A stretch of 64,000 bases of DNA from Streptomyces avermitilis MA-4680 = NBRC 14893. GTDB lineage: Bacteria; Actinomycetota; Actinomycetes; Streptomycetales; Streptomycetaceae. The notes under the pieces were generated by a model. The model saw only the letters and a list, made by a program, of their open reading frames with translations. It searched no databases and was not told the origin of the DNA. Each line of letters opens with the position of its first letter. Position 1 is the stretch's first letter. Made by a program: the position numbers and the translations under genes. This document shows positions 49,905-58,532 of the stretch, piece by piece. Location: positions 4,898,001 through 4,962,000 of the forward strand of contig NC_003155.5 of NCBI RefSeq assembly GCF_000009765.2, given 5' to 3'.

Positions 49905-50501
49905 TCACATGAGCAGGTCGTCTACTTGTGCTTCCCCTTCACGGTACCTGCGGGCGATCTCGGCGCTGCAATCGTCCGCCGTGCGCTGGAGCTGCTGGCG
50001 GCTGCGGGAGACCTGCCGCTCGTAGCGCACGAGGCGGCCCATTCCCGCGCCCAGCTCGTCGTCCGTCCGTGCTTCCAGGTCCGACAGCTCGACCTCGGCG
50101 AGCATCTCGGACGCCAGTCGCCGGGGCTCCTCGCCGTGCGGCGTGCCCACCGTCACATGGCGGGCCGACGAACGCTGCCGGGCGGGCGCGTCCGTGAGGA
50201 TCTCCGAAAGCCGCTCCATGACCCCCGCCGGCGTGCCCCCCGCCGGTGCCGCGAGCCCACCGCGGCGCGCCAGCTCGGCCCGCAGGATGTCGATACGCCC
50301 CTGGAGCAGCCGCCGCACATAGCTGAGGTCGGCCTCGTCCCGCTGGGCGTCCCGGCGCAGCGTGCGCAGCTCCGGCAGCCGCAGCACGGACAGATCGGGC
50401 TCGGGCGGAGCCGCGGGCAGGGGGCTGTCCGTGCGCTGCACGGGCGGCCTGTGTGTGCCGACCCCGGGCAACTGCCCGGTACTCGTAATCGGTGTGCTCA
50501 T
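49905..50501 (-). CDS. rsiG: RsiG, c-di-GMP-dependent anti-sigma factor of WhiG
   Basis: A 198-residue helical protein. It has two exact copies of the c-di-GMP motif E-x3-S-x2-R-x3-Q-x3-D: E56, S60, R63, Q67, D71, and E161, S165, R168, Q172, D176. In Streptomyces RsiG bound to c-di-GMP holds sigma-WhiG inactive and so delays sporulation. Both motif copies are complete, so c-di-GMP binding should be retained. This identification is stronger than a general family match. Confidence 0.93.
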   Translation of the reverse strand: MSTPITSTGQLPGVGTHRPPVQRTDSPLPAAPPEPDLSVLRLPELRTLRRDAQRDEADLSYVRRLLQGRIDILRAELARRGGLAAPAGGTPAGVMERLSEILTDAPARQRSSARHVTVGTPHGEEPRRLASEMLAEVELSDLEARTDDELGAGMGRLVRYERQVSRSRQQLQRTADDCSAEIARRYREGEAQVDDLLM

Positions 50502-50671
50502 CCGCCTCTACCGTCCCCTCGACCGGATTGTGGGAGCATCGTGCCATTCCAAGTGGCCGCTATGTGACCGAGTGCCCCCGATCGGCCCCAGATGGCGGGT
50601 TAAGGCTAATTAAGGAAACCCCCTGACGCCCCCTGACGGGGTCTGCTCACCCGCACGGCATGATGGCCCCC

Positions 50672-51109
50672 ATGCGTGCGGTGGTGCAGAGGGTGGACGG
50701 CGCGAGCGTCGTCGTGGAAGGCGAGAACGGGCCGGAGACGGTCGGTGAGATCAACGGCGAGGGGCTCTGTGTCCTGGTCGGGGTCACGCACGACGACACC
50801 GAGGAGAAGGCGGCCCAGCTGGCCCGCAAGCTCTGGTCGGTGCGCATGCTGGCCGACGAGAAGTCGTGCAGCGACATCGACGCGCCGCTGCTCGTCATCA
50901 GCCAGTTCACTCTCTACGGGGACGCCCGAAAGGGGCGCCGCCCCACCTGGAACGCGGCCGCGCCCGGCGATGTCGCCGAGCCCCTCGTCGACGAGGTGGT
51001 CGCCCGGCTCCGCGCGCTGGGCGCGACGGTGGCGACGGGCCGGTTCGGTGCGCAGATGCGCGTATCACTGACGAACGACGGCCCGTTCACCGTACTGATC
51101 GAGAACTAG
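50672..51109 (+). CDS. dtd: D-aminoacyl-tRNA deacylase
   Basis: A 145-residue DTD enzyme with SQFTLYGDARKGRRP and the GRFGAQMRVSLTNDGPFT segment, whose NxGPxT forms the active site. It hydrolyses D-amino acids and Gly mischarged on tRNA. The start MRAVVQRV matches the family; the two Met codons before it are ignored. It diverges from rsiG. Confidence 0.93.
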   Translation: MRAVVQRVDGASVVVEGENGPETVGEINGEGLCVLVGVTHDDTEEKAAQLARKLWSVRMLADEKSCSDIDAPLLVISQFTLYGDARKGRRPTWNAAAPGDVAEPLVDEVVARLRALGATVATGRFGAQMRVSLTNDGPFTVLIEN

Positions 51110-51158
51110 GGCAGAGCTTCAGGGTTCCAAAGCTCTGCGGTTCCGGGGCTCCGGGGCT

Positions 51159-52124
51159 CTAGGGCTCTACGACGACTTCCTGAGCGGCCGCCGTGTTGTC
51201 CGCCACCAGCGGTGCGTCCAGCGGCACGTTCCGCTTCACCAGGGCGAGGGCGATCGGGCCCAGCTCGTGGTGGCGTACGGACGTCGTCACGAAACCGATC
51301 TTGCGGCCGTCCGGGCCGTCGTCCGCGAGGCGCAGCTCGGTGCCGTGCGGCGGCAGGTGGACCTCGCTGCCGTCGAGGTGCAGGAAGACGAGCCGGCGGG
51401 GCGGCTTGCCCAGGTTCTGGACCCGGGCGACCGTCTCCTGGCCGCGGTAGCAGCCCTTCTCCAGGTGGACCGCGCTGCCGATCCAGCCCAGCTCGTGCGG
51501 GATGGTCCGGTGGTCGGTCTCGAAGCCGAGCCGCGGGCGGTGGTGCTCGACGCGCAGCGCCTCGTACGCGAGCAGCCCGGCCGCGGGGCCGCTCCTGTCC
51601 GCGTACGACTCCAGCTCGGCGCGGGGCAGGAACAGGTCACGGCCGTAGGCGGTCTCCCGTACGACGACGTCGGCGGGCACGTCGGCGATCGAACCGGCCG
51701 GCAGGTGCACGACCGCGAACTCGCCCGTCCGGTCGGCGACTTCGACGCGGTAGAAGAACTTCATCGACTCCAGGTACGCGATCAGCGCCTCCTGGGTGCC
51801 GGGCTCCACGTGGGCCCAGGTCGTCGTGCCGTCGTCGACCAGGTACAGGGCGTGCTCGATATGGCCGTGCGCGGAGAGGATCAGCGCCTCGGTGGCGCGG
51901 TGGGCCGGGAGCTCGCTGACGTGCTGGGTGAGCAGCAGGTGCAGCCAGCTGAGCCGGTCCTCGCCGGTGACCGTGACGACGCCGCGGTTCGAGAGATCCA
52001 CGAAACCGGCGCCGCCCGCGAGGGCGCGCTGTTCGCGGAACAGGTCACCGTAGTGGGCTGCGACGCCTTCGTCCGCTCCCTCGGCGGGAACGGCGCCGGG
52101 CAGGGACAGCAGGGGGCTCTTCAT
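51159..52124 (-). CDS. YgfZ/GcvT-like folate-binding protein
   Basis: A 321-residue protein with the YgfZ signature KGCYRGQETVARV and the GcvT fold. Such proteins use tetrahydrofolate and the conserved Cys to help maintain Fe-S cluster enzymes. It is convergent with dtd and lies directly downstream of nur on the same strand. Its start is close to the 3' end of nur (11 bases), so they may be co-transcribed. Confidence 0.9.
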   Translation of the reverse strand: MKSPLLSLPGAVPAEGADEGVAAHYGDLFREQRALAGGAGFVDLSNRGVVTVTGEDRLSWLHLLLTQHVSELPAHRATEALILSAHGHIEHALYLVDDGTTTWAHVEPGTQEALIAYLESMKFFYRVEVADRTGEFAVVHLPAGSIADVPADVVVRETAYGRDLFLPRAELESYADRSGPAAGLLAYEALRVEHHRPRLGFETDHRTIPHELGWIGSAVHLEKGCYRGQETVARVQNLGKPPRRLVFLHLDGSEVHLPPHGTELRLADDGPDGRKIGFVTTSVRHHELGPIALALVKRNVPLDAPLVADNTAAAQEVVVEP

Positions 52125-52134
52125 ACGCCTAAGC

Positions 52135-52572
52135 CTACGACTTGGTAGTTGAACTCTTGAGTGCGCAGTTCTGGCACCGGCCGAAGATCGCGAAGTGCTT
52201 CATGTCCGTGTCGAAACCGAAGGTCTCCCGCAGCTTCGCGGTGAACTCGGCGGCCACCCCGATGTCGGCCTCGATGACGTTCGTGCAGTCCCGGCACACG
52301 AGGTGGATGTGATGGTGGCGATCGGCGAGGTGGTACGTGGGCGCGCCGTGCCCGAGGTGCGCGTGGCTGACCAGCCCCAGCTCCTCCAGGAGCTCGAGGG
52401 TCCGGTAGACGGTGGAAATGTTGACCCCCGACGCGGTCTTCCTCACTTCCACGAGGATGTCGTCGGGGGTCGCGTGCTCCAGCTTGTCCACGGCTTCGAG
52501 CACAAGTTGCCGCTGCGGGGTCAGCCGGTAGCCGCGCTGCCGCAGATCGTTCTTCCAGTCGGTGCTCACCAC
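52135..52572 (-). CDS. nur: Nur, Fur-family nickel-responsive repressor
   Basis: A 145-residue Fur-family protein. The winged HTH includes TPQRQLVLEAVDKL and NISTVYRTLELLEELG. The metal sites HHHIHLVCRDC and C-terminal CQNC follow. Nur represses nickel uptake and Fe-SOD genes in Streptomyces when nickel is present. The neighbourhood and sequence match my memory of S. coelicolor Nur rather than Zur, FurA or CatR. Two consecutive GTG codons could start it. Confidence 0.88.
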   Translation of the reverse strand: MVSTDWKNDLRQRGYRLTPQRQLVLEAVDKLEHATPDDILVEVRKTASGVNISTVYRTLELLEELGLVSHAHLGHGAPTYHLADRHHHIHLVCRDCTNVIEADIGVAAEFTAKLRETFGFDTDMKHFAIFGRCQNCALKSSTTKS

Positions 52573-52648
52573 ACCACAGAGTCTAGGCCGACTTGAGGAA
52601 AGCGACGGCTGCTTGAAGCGATCACTCCTACCTGAAGGGCGATCACTC

Positions 52649-53224
52649 CTACTTGAAGAAGGCGATGCCGTCGTCCGGCATGTCGTCCGGCAGGGCCTTC
52701 GCCCAGCGCTCGACGTCCTCCGGGGTGACGACCTTCTTCAGGTGCGCCGACATGTAGGGGCGCAGCTCGACCTCGGGGGTCTGCTTCTCGCCGACCCACA
52801 TGAGGTCGCTCTTCACGTAGCCGTACAGGCGCTTGCCGCCGCTGTACGGACCGGCGGCCGCCGTGCGCGCGACCGCGTCCGTGACCAGGTCGATCTGCGG
52901 CTTCTTGGCGGCCAGCTCGCCGTACCAGATCTCGACGACGCCGTCGTCGCGGGTCATGACGGCCTCGACCTTGCGGGCGGCATCGACGCGCCAGAACCCG
53001 GACTCGGTCTCCAGCGGCCTGACCTTGTTCCCGTCGGCGTCGAGCACCCAGGTGTGCGAGTGGTACTCCAGGAAGTCGCGGCCGTCGTGGGTGAAGCTGA
53101 CCTCCTGCCCGAAGTTGCACTTCTCGGAGCCGGGGAAGTCGTGAACGCCGGCGCCGGCCCAGTTGCCCAGCAGGAAGGCAAGGGGGACGAGGTCCTTGTG
53201 GAGGTCGGACGGGATCTCGATCAT
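52649..53224 (-). CDS. Nitrobindin/FABP-like protein
   Basis: A 191-residue beta-barrel protein with the nitrobindin motif G-x-W-x-G-x-G (LLGNWAGAGVHDFP) near the N-terminus and strands such as ESGFWRVDAARKVEAV. Nitrobindins bind ferric haem and can isomerise peroxynitrite; I could not place the haem-ligand His with confidence. The sequence after its stop (52590-52650) contains a duplicated gcgatcactcctac segment. It precedes nur on the same strand. Confidence 0.82.
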   Translation of the reverse strand: MIEIPSDLHKDLVPLAFLLGNWAGAGVHDFPGSEKCNFGQEVSFTHDGRDFLEYHSHTWVLDADGNKVRPLETESGFWRVDAARKVEAVMTRDDGVVEIWYGELAAKKPQIDLVTDAVARTAAAGPYSGGKRLYGYVKSDLMWVGEKQTPEVELRPYMSAHLKKVVTPEDVERWAKALPDDMPDDGIAFFK

Positions 53225-53293
53225 GAGCAGCTCAGCAGTCTCGTACGTCTGGAAGGGGGGCGGCCGTGACGGTGACTCGGTCGGTGACGGAGG

Positions 53294-53392
53294 TCAGCGC
53301 TGGCCCTGGTACAGCTTCTTCACGGTCAGCCCGGCGAAGGCGAGAACGCCGACGCAGACCAGGACCAGCAGGGTTTCGAAGAAGATCTCCAC
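53294..53392 (-). CDS. Very small membrane protein
   Basis: A 32-residue ORF: GTG start with GAGGAG seven bases upstream, one hydrophobic helix (about 3-21, EIFFETLLVLVCVGVLAFAG) and a basic end KKLYQGQR. High third-position GC and an ideal ribosome site support translation. It lies alone between the nitrobindin-like gene and the paralogue operon. No family known to me. Confidence 0.55.
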   Translation of the reverse strand: MEIFFETLLVLVCVGVLAFAGLTVKKLYQGQR

Positions 53393-53513
53393 GGGGTGCT
53401 CCTCGGTGACACGGTGAAGGCGGTGCAGGGCCGGGCCCCACTCTAGTCGGGTGGGGCCCGGCCCTCTCTTTGAGGTACGCCCTGCCGGGCCTTTGAGGTA
53501 CGCCCTGCCGGGC

Positions 53514-54359
53514 TCAGCCCAGCATCTGGCTCTGGAGGGTCACCGTCTGCTGGAACGGCACGGCCTTCGCGCCGCCCGCACCGGACTGCACGACGACCGC
53601 GAGAGTGTCGGAGGCGCCGAGATACGCCTGGCGGTCCTGTTCGCGCCCGTACGGCCTGGTCTCCGCGAACACGGCGCGGTCGACGCCCTCGACCCAGGTG
53701 GACTCGGGGAACTTCTCGTCCCGGCTCAGCTGCGCGGCGCCGCGCAGCGCGTACCGCGGGGCGTCGTAGTCGGTCAGCTCGCTGGAGAGGAGGTCGTCCA
53801 CGACCGCCGCGGTGTCGAACTGGAGCAGGTAGATCCGGGTGCGGGTGCCGTCCTGGGTGGTCCAGCCGCGGGCGGCGATGTGCCGCAGGCCGTTGTCGGC
53901 CAGCAGCTGCCGCACGGTGTCGCGGTCGTCCTTCCCGGCGTACTCCGCGACGAAGGTCTTCGCGGGCAGCCAGCCGTCCTCGCCACGCAGCGTCCTGTCC
54001 TCCTTCGCGCCCTCGGGGGCGGGCAGGACGAGGGCACGCAGGTCGGCGTAGTGGGTGCCGGCCTTGTTCGCCTCGGCGAGCGGTCCCGGGCTGCCGGACG
54101 GCAGCGGCGGTTTGACGATCTCCGGGTACTCCCACCGCCCGTCCGACGCGGTCGCGAGCCCCGGCACATCGGTCCGCTCCATCGCCGCGATCCCGTACGC
54201 GGACGCCGCCCCGACGGCCGCGAAGACCACGACGGCGGCGCTCCACCGGAGCACGGCACGCAGGACGCGGCGGTCTTTTTTGACGGGAGGAGCGGGGGGA
54301 ACAGGGGGAACTGGGGGTACAGGTGGTGCGAGGGGCTGCGTGTCCGTCTGCTCGGTCAT
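53514..54359 (-). CDS. Single-pass membrane protein, paralogue operon member 3
   Basis: A 281-residue protein. A Pro-rich cytoplasmic start (VPPVPPVPPAPPVKKDRR), one membrane segment (about 38-60) and a secreted domain with GEDGWLPAKTFVAEYAGKDD and YLLQFDTAAVVDDLL. It overlaps the upstream gene by ATGA. The three consecutive genes share this topology and segments such as a Trp-containing surface domain, so they arose by duplication. No function is known to me. Confidence 0.75.
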   Translation of the reverse strand: MTEQTDTQPLAPPVPPVPPVPPAPPVKKDRRVLRAVLRWSAAVVVFAAVGAASAYGIAAMERTDVPGLATASDGRWEYPEIVKPPLPSGSPGPLAEANKAGTHYADLRALVLPAPEGAKEDRTLRGEDGWLPAKTFVAEYAGKDDRDTVRQLLADNGLRHIAARGWTTQDGTRTRIYLLQFDTAAVVDDLLSSELTDYDAPRYALRGAAQLSRDEKFPESTWVEGVDRAVFAETRPYGREQDRQAYLGASDTLAVVVQSGAGGAKAVPFQQTVTLQSQMLG

Positions 54360-55225
54360 ACCGCCTCCCCCGGTTCGGCGATGCGGTCGAGCTGGGTGCG
54401 GAGCAGCATCGCCACGCCCTTGGCGTTCAGTGGCTTGGCTCCGTACGCCGTGGCGCTGACCAGCACGTCGCCCTGGTACGCGGAGCAGATCATCGCGTCG
54501 AGCTTCTCGTCCGCGTCCTTCGGCGGCAGATAGCACTGCGCGTTCTTGTGTCCCTCGACCTTCGGCCCCTTGCGCAGGACGCCGAGGGCGGTGAGGAACT
54601 CGTTCTGGAACGTCGAGATGTCCCGTACGGCCGCCCGGCTCTCCAGCTGGGACAGCACCATGCTCACCGTGAACGCCTTGTCCGCGTAGAGCGTCGAGTT
54701 ACCGGCCTGGGACGTGCTGAGGTAGCTGCGCATCACCATGCCCTTGATGCGCTGCTTGTCGATCCGCTTCTCCAGCCGGAGTCGCTGCGAGCGGGGCAGA
54801 TCGCGCAGCGACTCCTTGCGCAGGGCGGTGGCCCGGGCGCCGCTCAGCTCCGCGTCCGCGCCGAACTCGTCGAGGTCCGGCCCCCGGGTGAAGCCGTCGG
54901 TCTCGTACGGCACGAGCATGCCGCCGAGCCCCGAAGAGGCGGCCGTCTCCGTCGTGGCCTCCTTCTTCGCCTTGGGCAGGTTCCAGACGGGCGCGCCCGC
55001 GTCACGGTCGGCGCCGTTGACGGTCACGACGGTGTAGCCGGTCCCGGCGACGACCGCGGCGGCCAGCAGCACGGATCCCGTGACGGCGGCGACACGGCCA
55101 CGGCGTACGGGCTTCTTCGGGGCGGTGCCGGCCTCCGGCAGGACCACCGTCTCCGCGGCGGCCGGCTCGACGGGCCCGATCAGCCCGCCGGTGACGGGGC
55201 TCTGCCCGACAGGGTTCTCGCTCAC
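54356..55225 (-). CDS. Single-pass membrane protein, paralogue operon member 2
   Basis: A 289-residue protein with a cytoplasmic N-terminus, one membrane helix (about 45-66, VAAVTGSVLLAAAVVAGTGY) and a secreted helical/beta domain. It has two Cys (QCYLPP and MICSAY) that could form a disulfide. It overlaps both neighbours by four bases, so all three are translated together. No recognised domain. Confidence 0.75.
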   Translation of the reverse strand: MSENPVGQSPVTGGLIGPVEPAAAETVVLPEAGTAPKKPVRRGRVAAVTGSVLLAAAVVAGTGYTVVTVNGADRDAGAPVWNLPKAKKEATTETAASSGLGGMLVPYETDGFTRGPDLDEFGADAELSGARATALRKESLRDLPRSQRLRLEKRIDKQRIKGMVMRSYLSTSQAGNSTLYADKAFTVSMVLSQLESRAAVRDISTFQNEFLTALGVLRKGPKVEGHKNAQCYLPPKDADEKLDAMICSAYQGDVLVSATAYGAKPLNAKGVAMLLRTQLDRIAEPGEAV

Positions 55226-56115
55226 AGCCGCCCCATCTGCCGCGCGGCCAGATCCATGATCTTCTCCTTGGGGATCGGCTTGGTGTCGAACACCCAGAGC
55301 TGCATGACGATGTCACCGCGCCAGGCGTGCGCCTCGGCCGAGTACACCGGCTGATAGCCCGGCCTGGCGTCCGGTGTCGTGTGGACGTACGCCATGCCGT
55401 CCCCCGTACCGGGGACGGTCCAGCTGCGGGTGCCGGCCTCTTTCTCCGCCCAGTACTGGAGGTCGGCGGCGGAGTCGGCCGCGGCGAGGTTCTCCTCCTG
55501 GCGGTACTGCACGAGCTGGACCCGGACGTTGTACGTGCTGCCCACGCGCCAGGTGGTGGCGGCGGACCGGCGGAACTCGTCACTGATCGCGCCGCTGAAG
55601 GCGCCGGCCGGCTGCTTGAAGCCCTCCGCGTACTCCGCGAGTCCCACCCAGCCGTCGTGGCCCGGCGTGTACGCGGTGTCGCGCGCCCCGGCCGGCCGCT
55701 TGAGCAGCAGCTCGCGCAGGTCGCCGTCCGTCCTGACCCGGCGGTCCCGCGCGGCCGACAGCGGCTCGGGGCCCTTCCCCTTGGCCTGCGCGACCACGGG
55801 CTGCGAAAGGGACGGCAGCCTGGTTGGCTCGCGGTCGGCCTGGATCAGAAAGCCGGTACAGGTACCGGCGACGACACCGAGGACGGCGGCCGTGGCGATC
55901 AGCGAGGTCGTACGCCCGCGCCGCCGCGAAGCCGACGGCGCGGCCTCGGGAGCTTCAGCTAATACAGGCGCATCAGCTGATACAGGCGCTTCAGCCGGTA
56001 CAGGTACGTCAGCCGATACAGGTACGTCAGCTGCTTCGGGTCTTTCCGGTACTTCCGAGACTTCCAAGACGTCCCCCCACAGAACGCGAAGCGTGGATTC
56101 CGTATCCGCGCGCAC
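55222..56115 (-). CDS. Single-pass membrane protein, paralogue operon member 1
   Basis: A 297-residue protein. The first 60 residues hold an internal repeat of about six residues (VPVSAD, VPVPAE, APVSAD, APVLAE), encoded by 18-bp near-repeats with lower GC than the surroundings. One membrane helix (about 70-90) and a secreted domain with DGWVGLAEYAEGFKQPAGAF and RVQLVQYRQEENLAAAD follow. The start codon is GTG. It opens the three-gene operon; the gene for a DsrE-like protein diverges from it. Confidence 0.75.
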   Translation of the reverse strand: MRADTESTLRVLWGDVLEVSEVPERPEAADVPVSADVPVPAEAPVSADAPVLAEAPEAAPSASRRRGRTTSLIATAAVLGVVAGTCTGFLIQADREPTRLPSLSQPVVAQAKGKGPEPLSAARDRRVRTDGDLRELLLKRPAGARDTAYTPGHDGWVGLAEYAEGFKQPAGAFSGAISDEFRRSAATTWRVGSTYNVRVQLVQYRQEENLAAADSAADLQYWAEKEAGTRSWTVPGTGDGMAYVHTTPDARPGYQPVYSAEAHAWRGDIVMQLWVFDTKPIPKEKIMDLAARQMGRL

Positions 56116-56192
56116 AGGAGACCCATGGCCCGCTCACGGGGTTGCCCGGGGCTTGATCACGATTCGGACAACGGCCGGACTACCATGCGGAC

Positions 56193-56555
56193 ATGGCGAA
56201 GAAGCTCGTGATCAAGGTGACGGCCGGTACGGACGCCCCGGAACGCTGCTCGCAGGCGTTCACCGTGGCGGCGGTTGCCGTGGCCAGCGGGGTGGAGGTC
56301 TCGCTCTGGCTGACCGGCGAGTCCGCGTGGTTCGCGCTGCCGGGCCGCGCCGCCGAGTTCGAACTGCCGCACGCCGCCCCGCTGCCCGACCTGATCGACT
56401 CGGTCCTGGCCGGCGGGCAACTCACCCTGTGCACGCAGTGCGCGGCCCGGCGGGACATCACGGAGAAGGACGTCCTGGACGGCGTACGCATCGCGGGCGC
56501 CCAGGTGTTCGTGCAGGAGGCGATGGCGGACGGGACCCAGGCGCTCGTCTACTGA
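56193..56555 (+). CDS. DsrE-family protein
   Basis: A 120-residue protein with the DsrE/F fold: VIKVTAGTDAPERCSQAFTV, ASGVEVSLWLTGESAWF and the C-terminal Cys pair LTLCTQCAARRDI. The Cys positions suit persulfide or redox sulfur handling. Sulfur-related genes (sulfurtransferase, DUF1416, leader peptide) lie 1-2 kb downstream, but no operon connects them. The ATG lies at a likely leaderless start. Confidence 0.85.
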   Translation: MAKKLVIKVTAGTDAPERCSQAFTVAAVAVASGVEVSLWLTGESAWFALPGRAAEFELPHAAPLPDLIDSVLAGGQLTLCTQCAARRDITEKDVLDGVRIAGAQVFVQEAMADGTQALVY

Positions 56556-56577
56556 GGCGCCTGAAGCGTCCGGAGCG

Positions 56578-56874
56578 TCACGGGGCGGTCCGCACCCACA
56601 GGCAGAACGGGTGGCCCTGCGGGTCCAGCAGCACCCGTACGTCGTCCTGCGGCTGGTGGTCGGCGAGTGTGGCGCCAAGCCCCAGGGCGCGGGCCGTCTC
56701 GGTCTGGAAGGCGAGCGCGGGGCCGCTGCCGTCGGGCGGTCAGGTCAGCACCCGGTCCGGCTCCTCGGAGCGCACCTCGTACTCGAGCAACCGCCCGTAG
56801 AACCCGGCCAGTTCCCGCGCGTCGCTCGCGTTGCTCACGTCGAAGACGATGCTGGACAGTCGCGTGCGCCCCAT
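56578..56874 (-). pseudogene. VOC/glyoxalase-like gene remnant
   Basis: The frame opens TRLSSIVFDVSNASDARELA and FYGRLLEYEVRSEEPDRVLT, then meets an in-frame TGA. It continues PPDGSGPALAFQTE and ends DVRVLLDPQGHPFCLWVRTA. Both ends are those of a vicinal oxygen chelate protein, but the middle strand-helix part of about 40 residues is missing and a stop has been added (gctgacctgacc, a local duplication). It is therefore an inactivated gene. Confidence 0.8.
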
Positions 56875-56884
56875 GAGCGCCTTT

Positions 56885-57145
56885 CTACTGCCGCCGCTTC
56901 TTGCCGTCCAGCTCGTCCCACCACTCGTCGGACTTCGGGTCCCCCGACGGGTCGTCCCACCAGCGGTCCTCGGGGCCTCGCCGGTTGGCCACCATGGCGG
57001 CGAGCGGGGGGATCACCATGGCCACCACGCACATCCCCACGGCCACGGGAATCGACCAGAGCCGCACGACTGCCCAGGCCAGGACGAAGAGGCCGATGCA
57101 CGTCCCCATCATGGCGAAGTAGACATGCCGCCGTCGCGCGTACAT
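56885..57145 (-). CDS. DUF3099 membrane protein
   Basis: An 86-residue protein: basic start MYARRRHVYFAMMG, two membrane helices (about 10-27 and 29-50) and an acidic Trp-rich tail (EDRWWDDPSGDPKSDEWWDE). This composition is the DUF3099 pattern. It is directly upstream of the VOC remnant on the same strand. A strong terminator lies at 57172-57215 just before its promoter. Role unknown. Confidence 0.85.
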   Translation of the reverse strand: MYARRRHVYFAMMGTCIGLFVLAWAVVRLWSIPVAVGMCVVAMVIPPLAAMVANRRGPEDRWWDDPSGDPKSDEWWDELDGKKRRQ

Positions 57146-57171
57146 ACGTCCAGCGTAGGCCCGCACATGCC

Positions 57172-57215
57172 GAAGGGCCGCACCCCGAGCGTCCAACCCG
57201 GGGGTGCGGCCCTTC
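57172..57215. terminator. Terminator between DUF1416 and DUF3099 genes
   Basis: Perfect 15-bp arms gaagggccgcacccc / ggggtgcggcccttc with a 14-base loop, just downstream of the DUF1416 stop. It ends the sulfurtransferase operon. Confidence 0.85.
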
Positions 57216-57233
57216 AGCCGTCGGCGGGTGCCG

Positions 57234-57521
57234 TCAGACGGCGATCGCGACCTCCGCGAGGCCGCCCGTCTGGGCGACGACCGTGCGGTCCGCCGTGGCG
57301 CCCGGCACCAGGGCGCGTACGGTCCAGGTGCCCTCCGCGGCGTAGAAGCGGAACTGTCCCGTCGCCGAGGTGGGGACCTCGGCGGTGAACTCGCCCGTGG
57401 AGTCCAGGAGACGGACGTAGCCCACCACGGGCTCGCCGTCCTTCGTCACCTGACCCTGGATGGTGGTCTCACCGGGCTTGATCGTCGAGGCGTCGGGGCC
57501 GCCGGCCTTCGCTCCACACAT
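57234..57521 (-). CDS. DUF1416 protein
   Basis: A 95-residue protein with a small Ig-like/carboxypeptidase-regulatory-like fold: KPGETTIQGQVTKDGEPVVG, YVRLLDSTGEFTAEV and a Cys at position 2. DUF1416 genes regularly follow the CysA-type sulfurtransferase in actinobacteria, as here (30 bases). The product may assist that enzyme, though no reaction is known. Confidence 0.88.
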   Translation of the reverse strand: MCGAKAGGPDASTIKPGETTIQGQVTKDGEPVVGYVRLLDSTGEFTAEVPTSATGQFRFYAAEGTWTVRALVPGATADRTVVAQTGGLAEVAIAV

Positions 57522-57551
57522 ATTTCGTTTCCGTCCTTCAGGCCTTGAGGG

Positions 57552-58391
57552 TTACTTGTTGGCGCCGAGCTCGATCGGGACGCCGACCAGGCTGCCGTAC
57601 TCGGTCCAGGAGCCGTCGTAGTTCTTGACGTTCTCCACGCCGAGCAGCTCGTGCAGCACGAACCAGGTGAGCGCGGAACGCTCACCGATGCGGCAGTACG
57701 CGATCGTGTCCTTGGCGAGGTCGACCTGCTCCTCGACGTAGAGCTCCTTGAGCTCGTCGTCCGACTTGAAGGTGCCGTCGTCGTTGGCGTTCTTCGACCA
57801 CGGGATGTTGCGGGCGCTCGGGATGTGGCCCGGACGCTGCGACTGCTCCTGCGGCAGGTGGGCCGGGGCGAGCAGCTTGCCGCTGAACTCGTCGGGCGAG
57901 CGGACGTCGACCAGGTTCTGCGAACCGATGGCCGCCACGACGTCGTCGCGGAAGGCGCGGATCGCGGTGTTCTGGGCCTTGGCCTTGTAGTCGGTCGTGG
58001 CGCGGGTGGGCACCTCGGCGACCAGGTCGCGGGAGTCGAGCTCCCACTTCTTGCGGCCGCCGTCGAGAAGCTTGACGTTCTCGTGGCCGTAGAGCTTGAA
58101 GTACCAGTAGGCGTAGGACGCGAACCAGTTGTTGTTGCCGCCGTAGAGGACCACCAGCGTGTCGTTGGCGATGCCCTTCTCCGACAGGAGCTTCTCGAAG
58201 CCCTCCTGGTCGATGAAGTCACGGCGGACCGGGTCCTGGAGGTCCTTGGTCCAGTCGATCCGGATCGCGTTCCTGATGTGGTTCTTCTCGTACGCGGACG
58301 TGTCCTCGTCGACCTCGACGATGGCCACGCTCGGGTCGTCCAGGTGGTCCTGGACCCAGTCGGCGTCGACCAGGACGTCGCTGCGGCTCAT
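57552..58391 (-). CDS. Thiosulfate sulfurtransferase (rhodanese, CysA/SseA type)
   Basis: A 279-residue enzyme with two rhodanese domains. The C-terminal one holds the active-site Cys C233 in AYCRIGERSALTW; the N-terminal domain is inactive (no Cys at the matching place, LYGGNNNWFA). It transfers sulfane sulfur from thiosulfate to cyanide or proteins and is linked to cysteine metabolism. GGAGGAG upstream sets ATG 58391. It is preceded by a Cys-containing leader peptide at 58533-58613. Confidence 0.92.
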   Translation of the reverse strand: MSRSDVLVDADWVQDHLDDPSVAIVEVDEDTSAYEKNHIRNAIRIDWTKDLQDPVRRDFIDQEGFEKLLSEKGIANDTLVVLYGGNNNWFASYAYWYFKLYGHENVKLLDGGRKKWELDSRDLVAEVPTRATTDYKAKAQNTAIRAFRDDVVAAIGSQNLVDVRSPDEFSGKLLAPAHLPQEQSQRPGHIPSARNIPWSKNANDDGTFKSDDELKELYVEEQVDLAKDTIAYCRIGERSALTWFVLHELLGVENVKNYDGSWTEYGSLVGVPIELGANK

Positions 58392-58532
58392 GCTGTTTCT
58401 CCTCCGGGGCAGGTGCGGCGGGGTGTGCATCAGAGAGGGGTTGCGCGCGGTCGTCTCGTGCCTGGTGGCGTACGACGCGGCGCACGGGCCCTGGCGATGG
58501 GGCCTCGGGAATGCGGAAGTCTGCGCTTCCGC

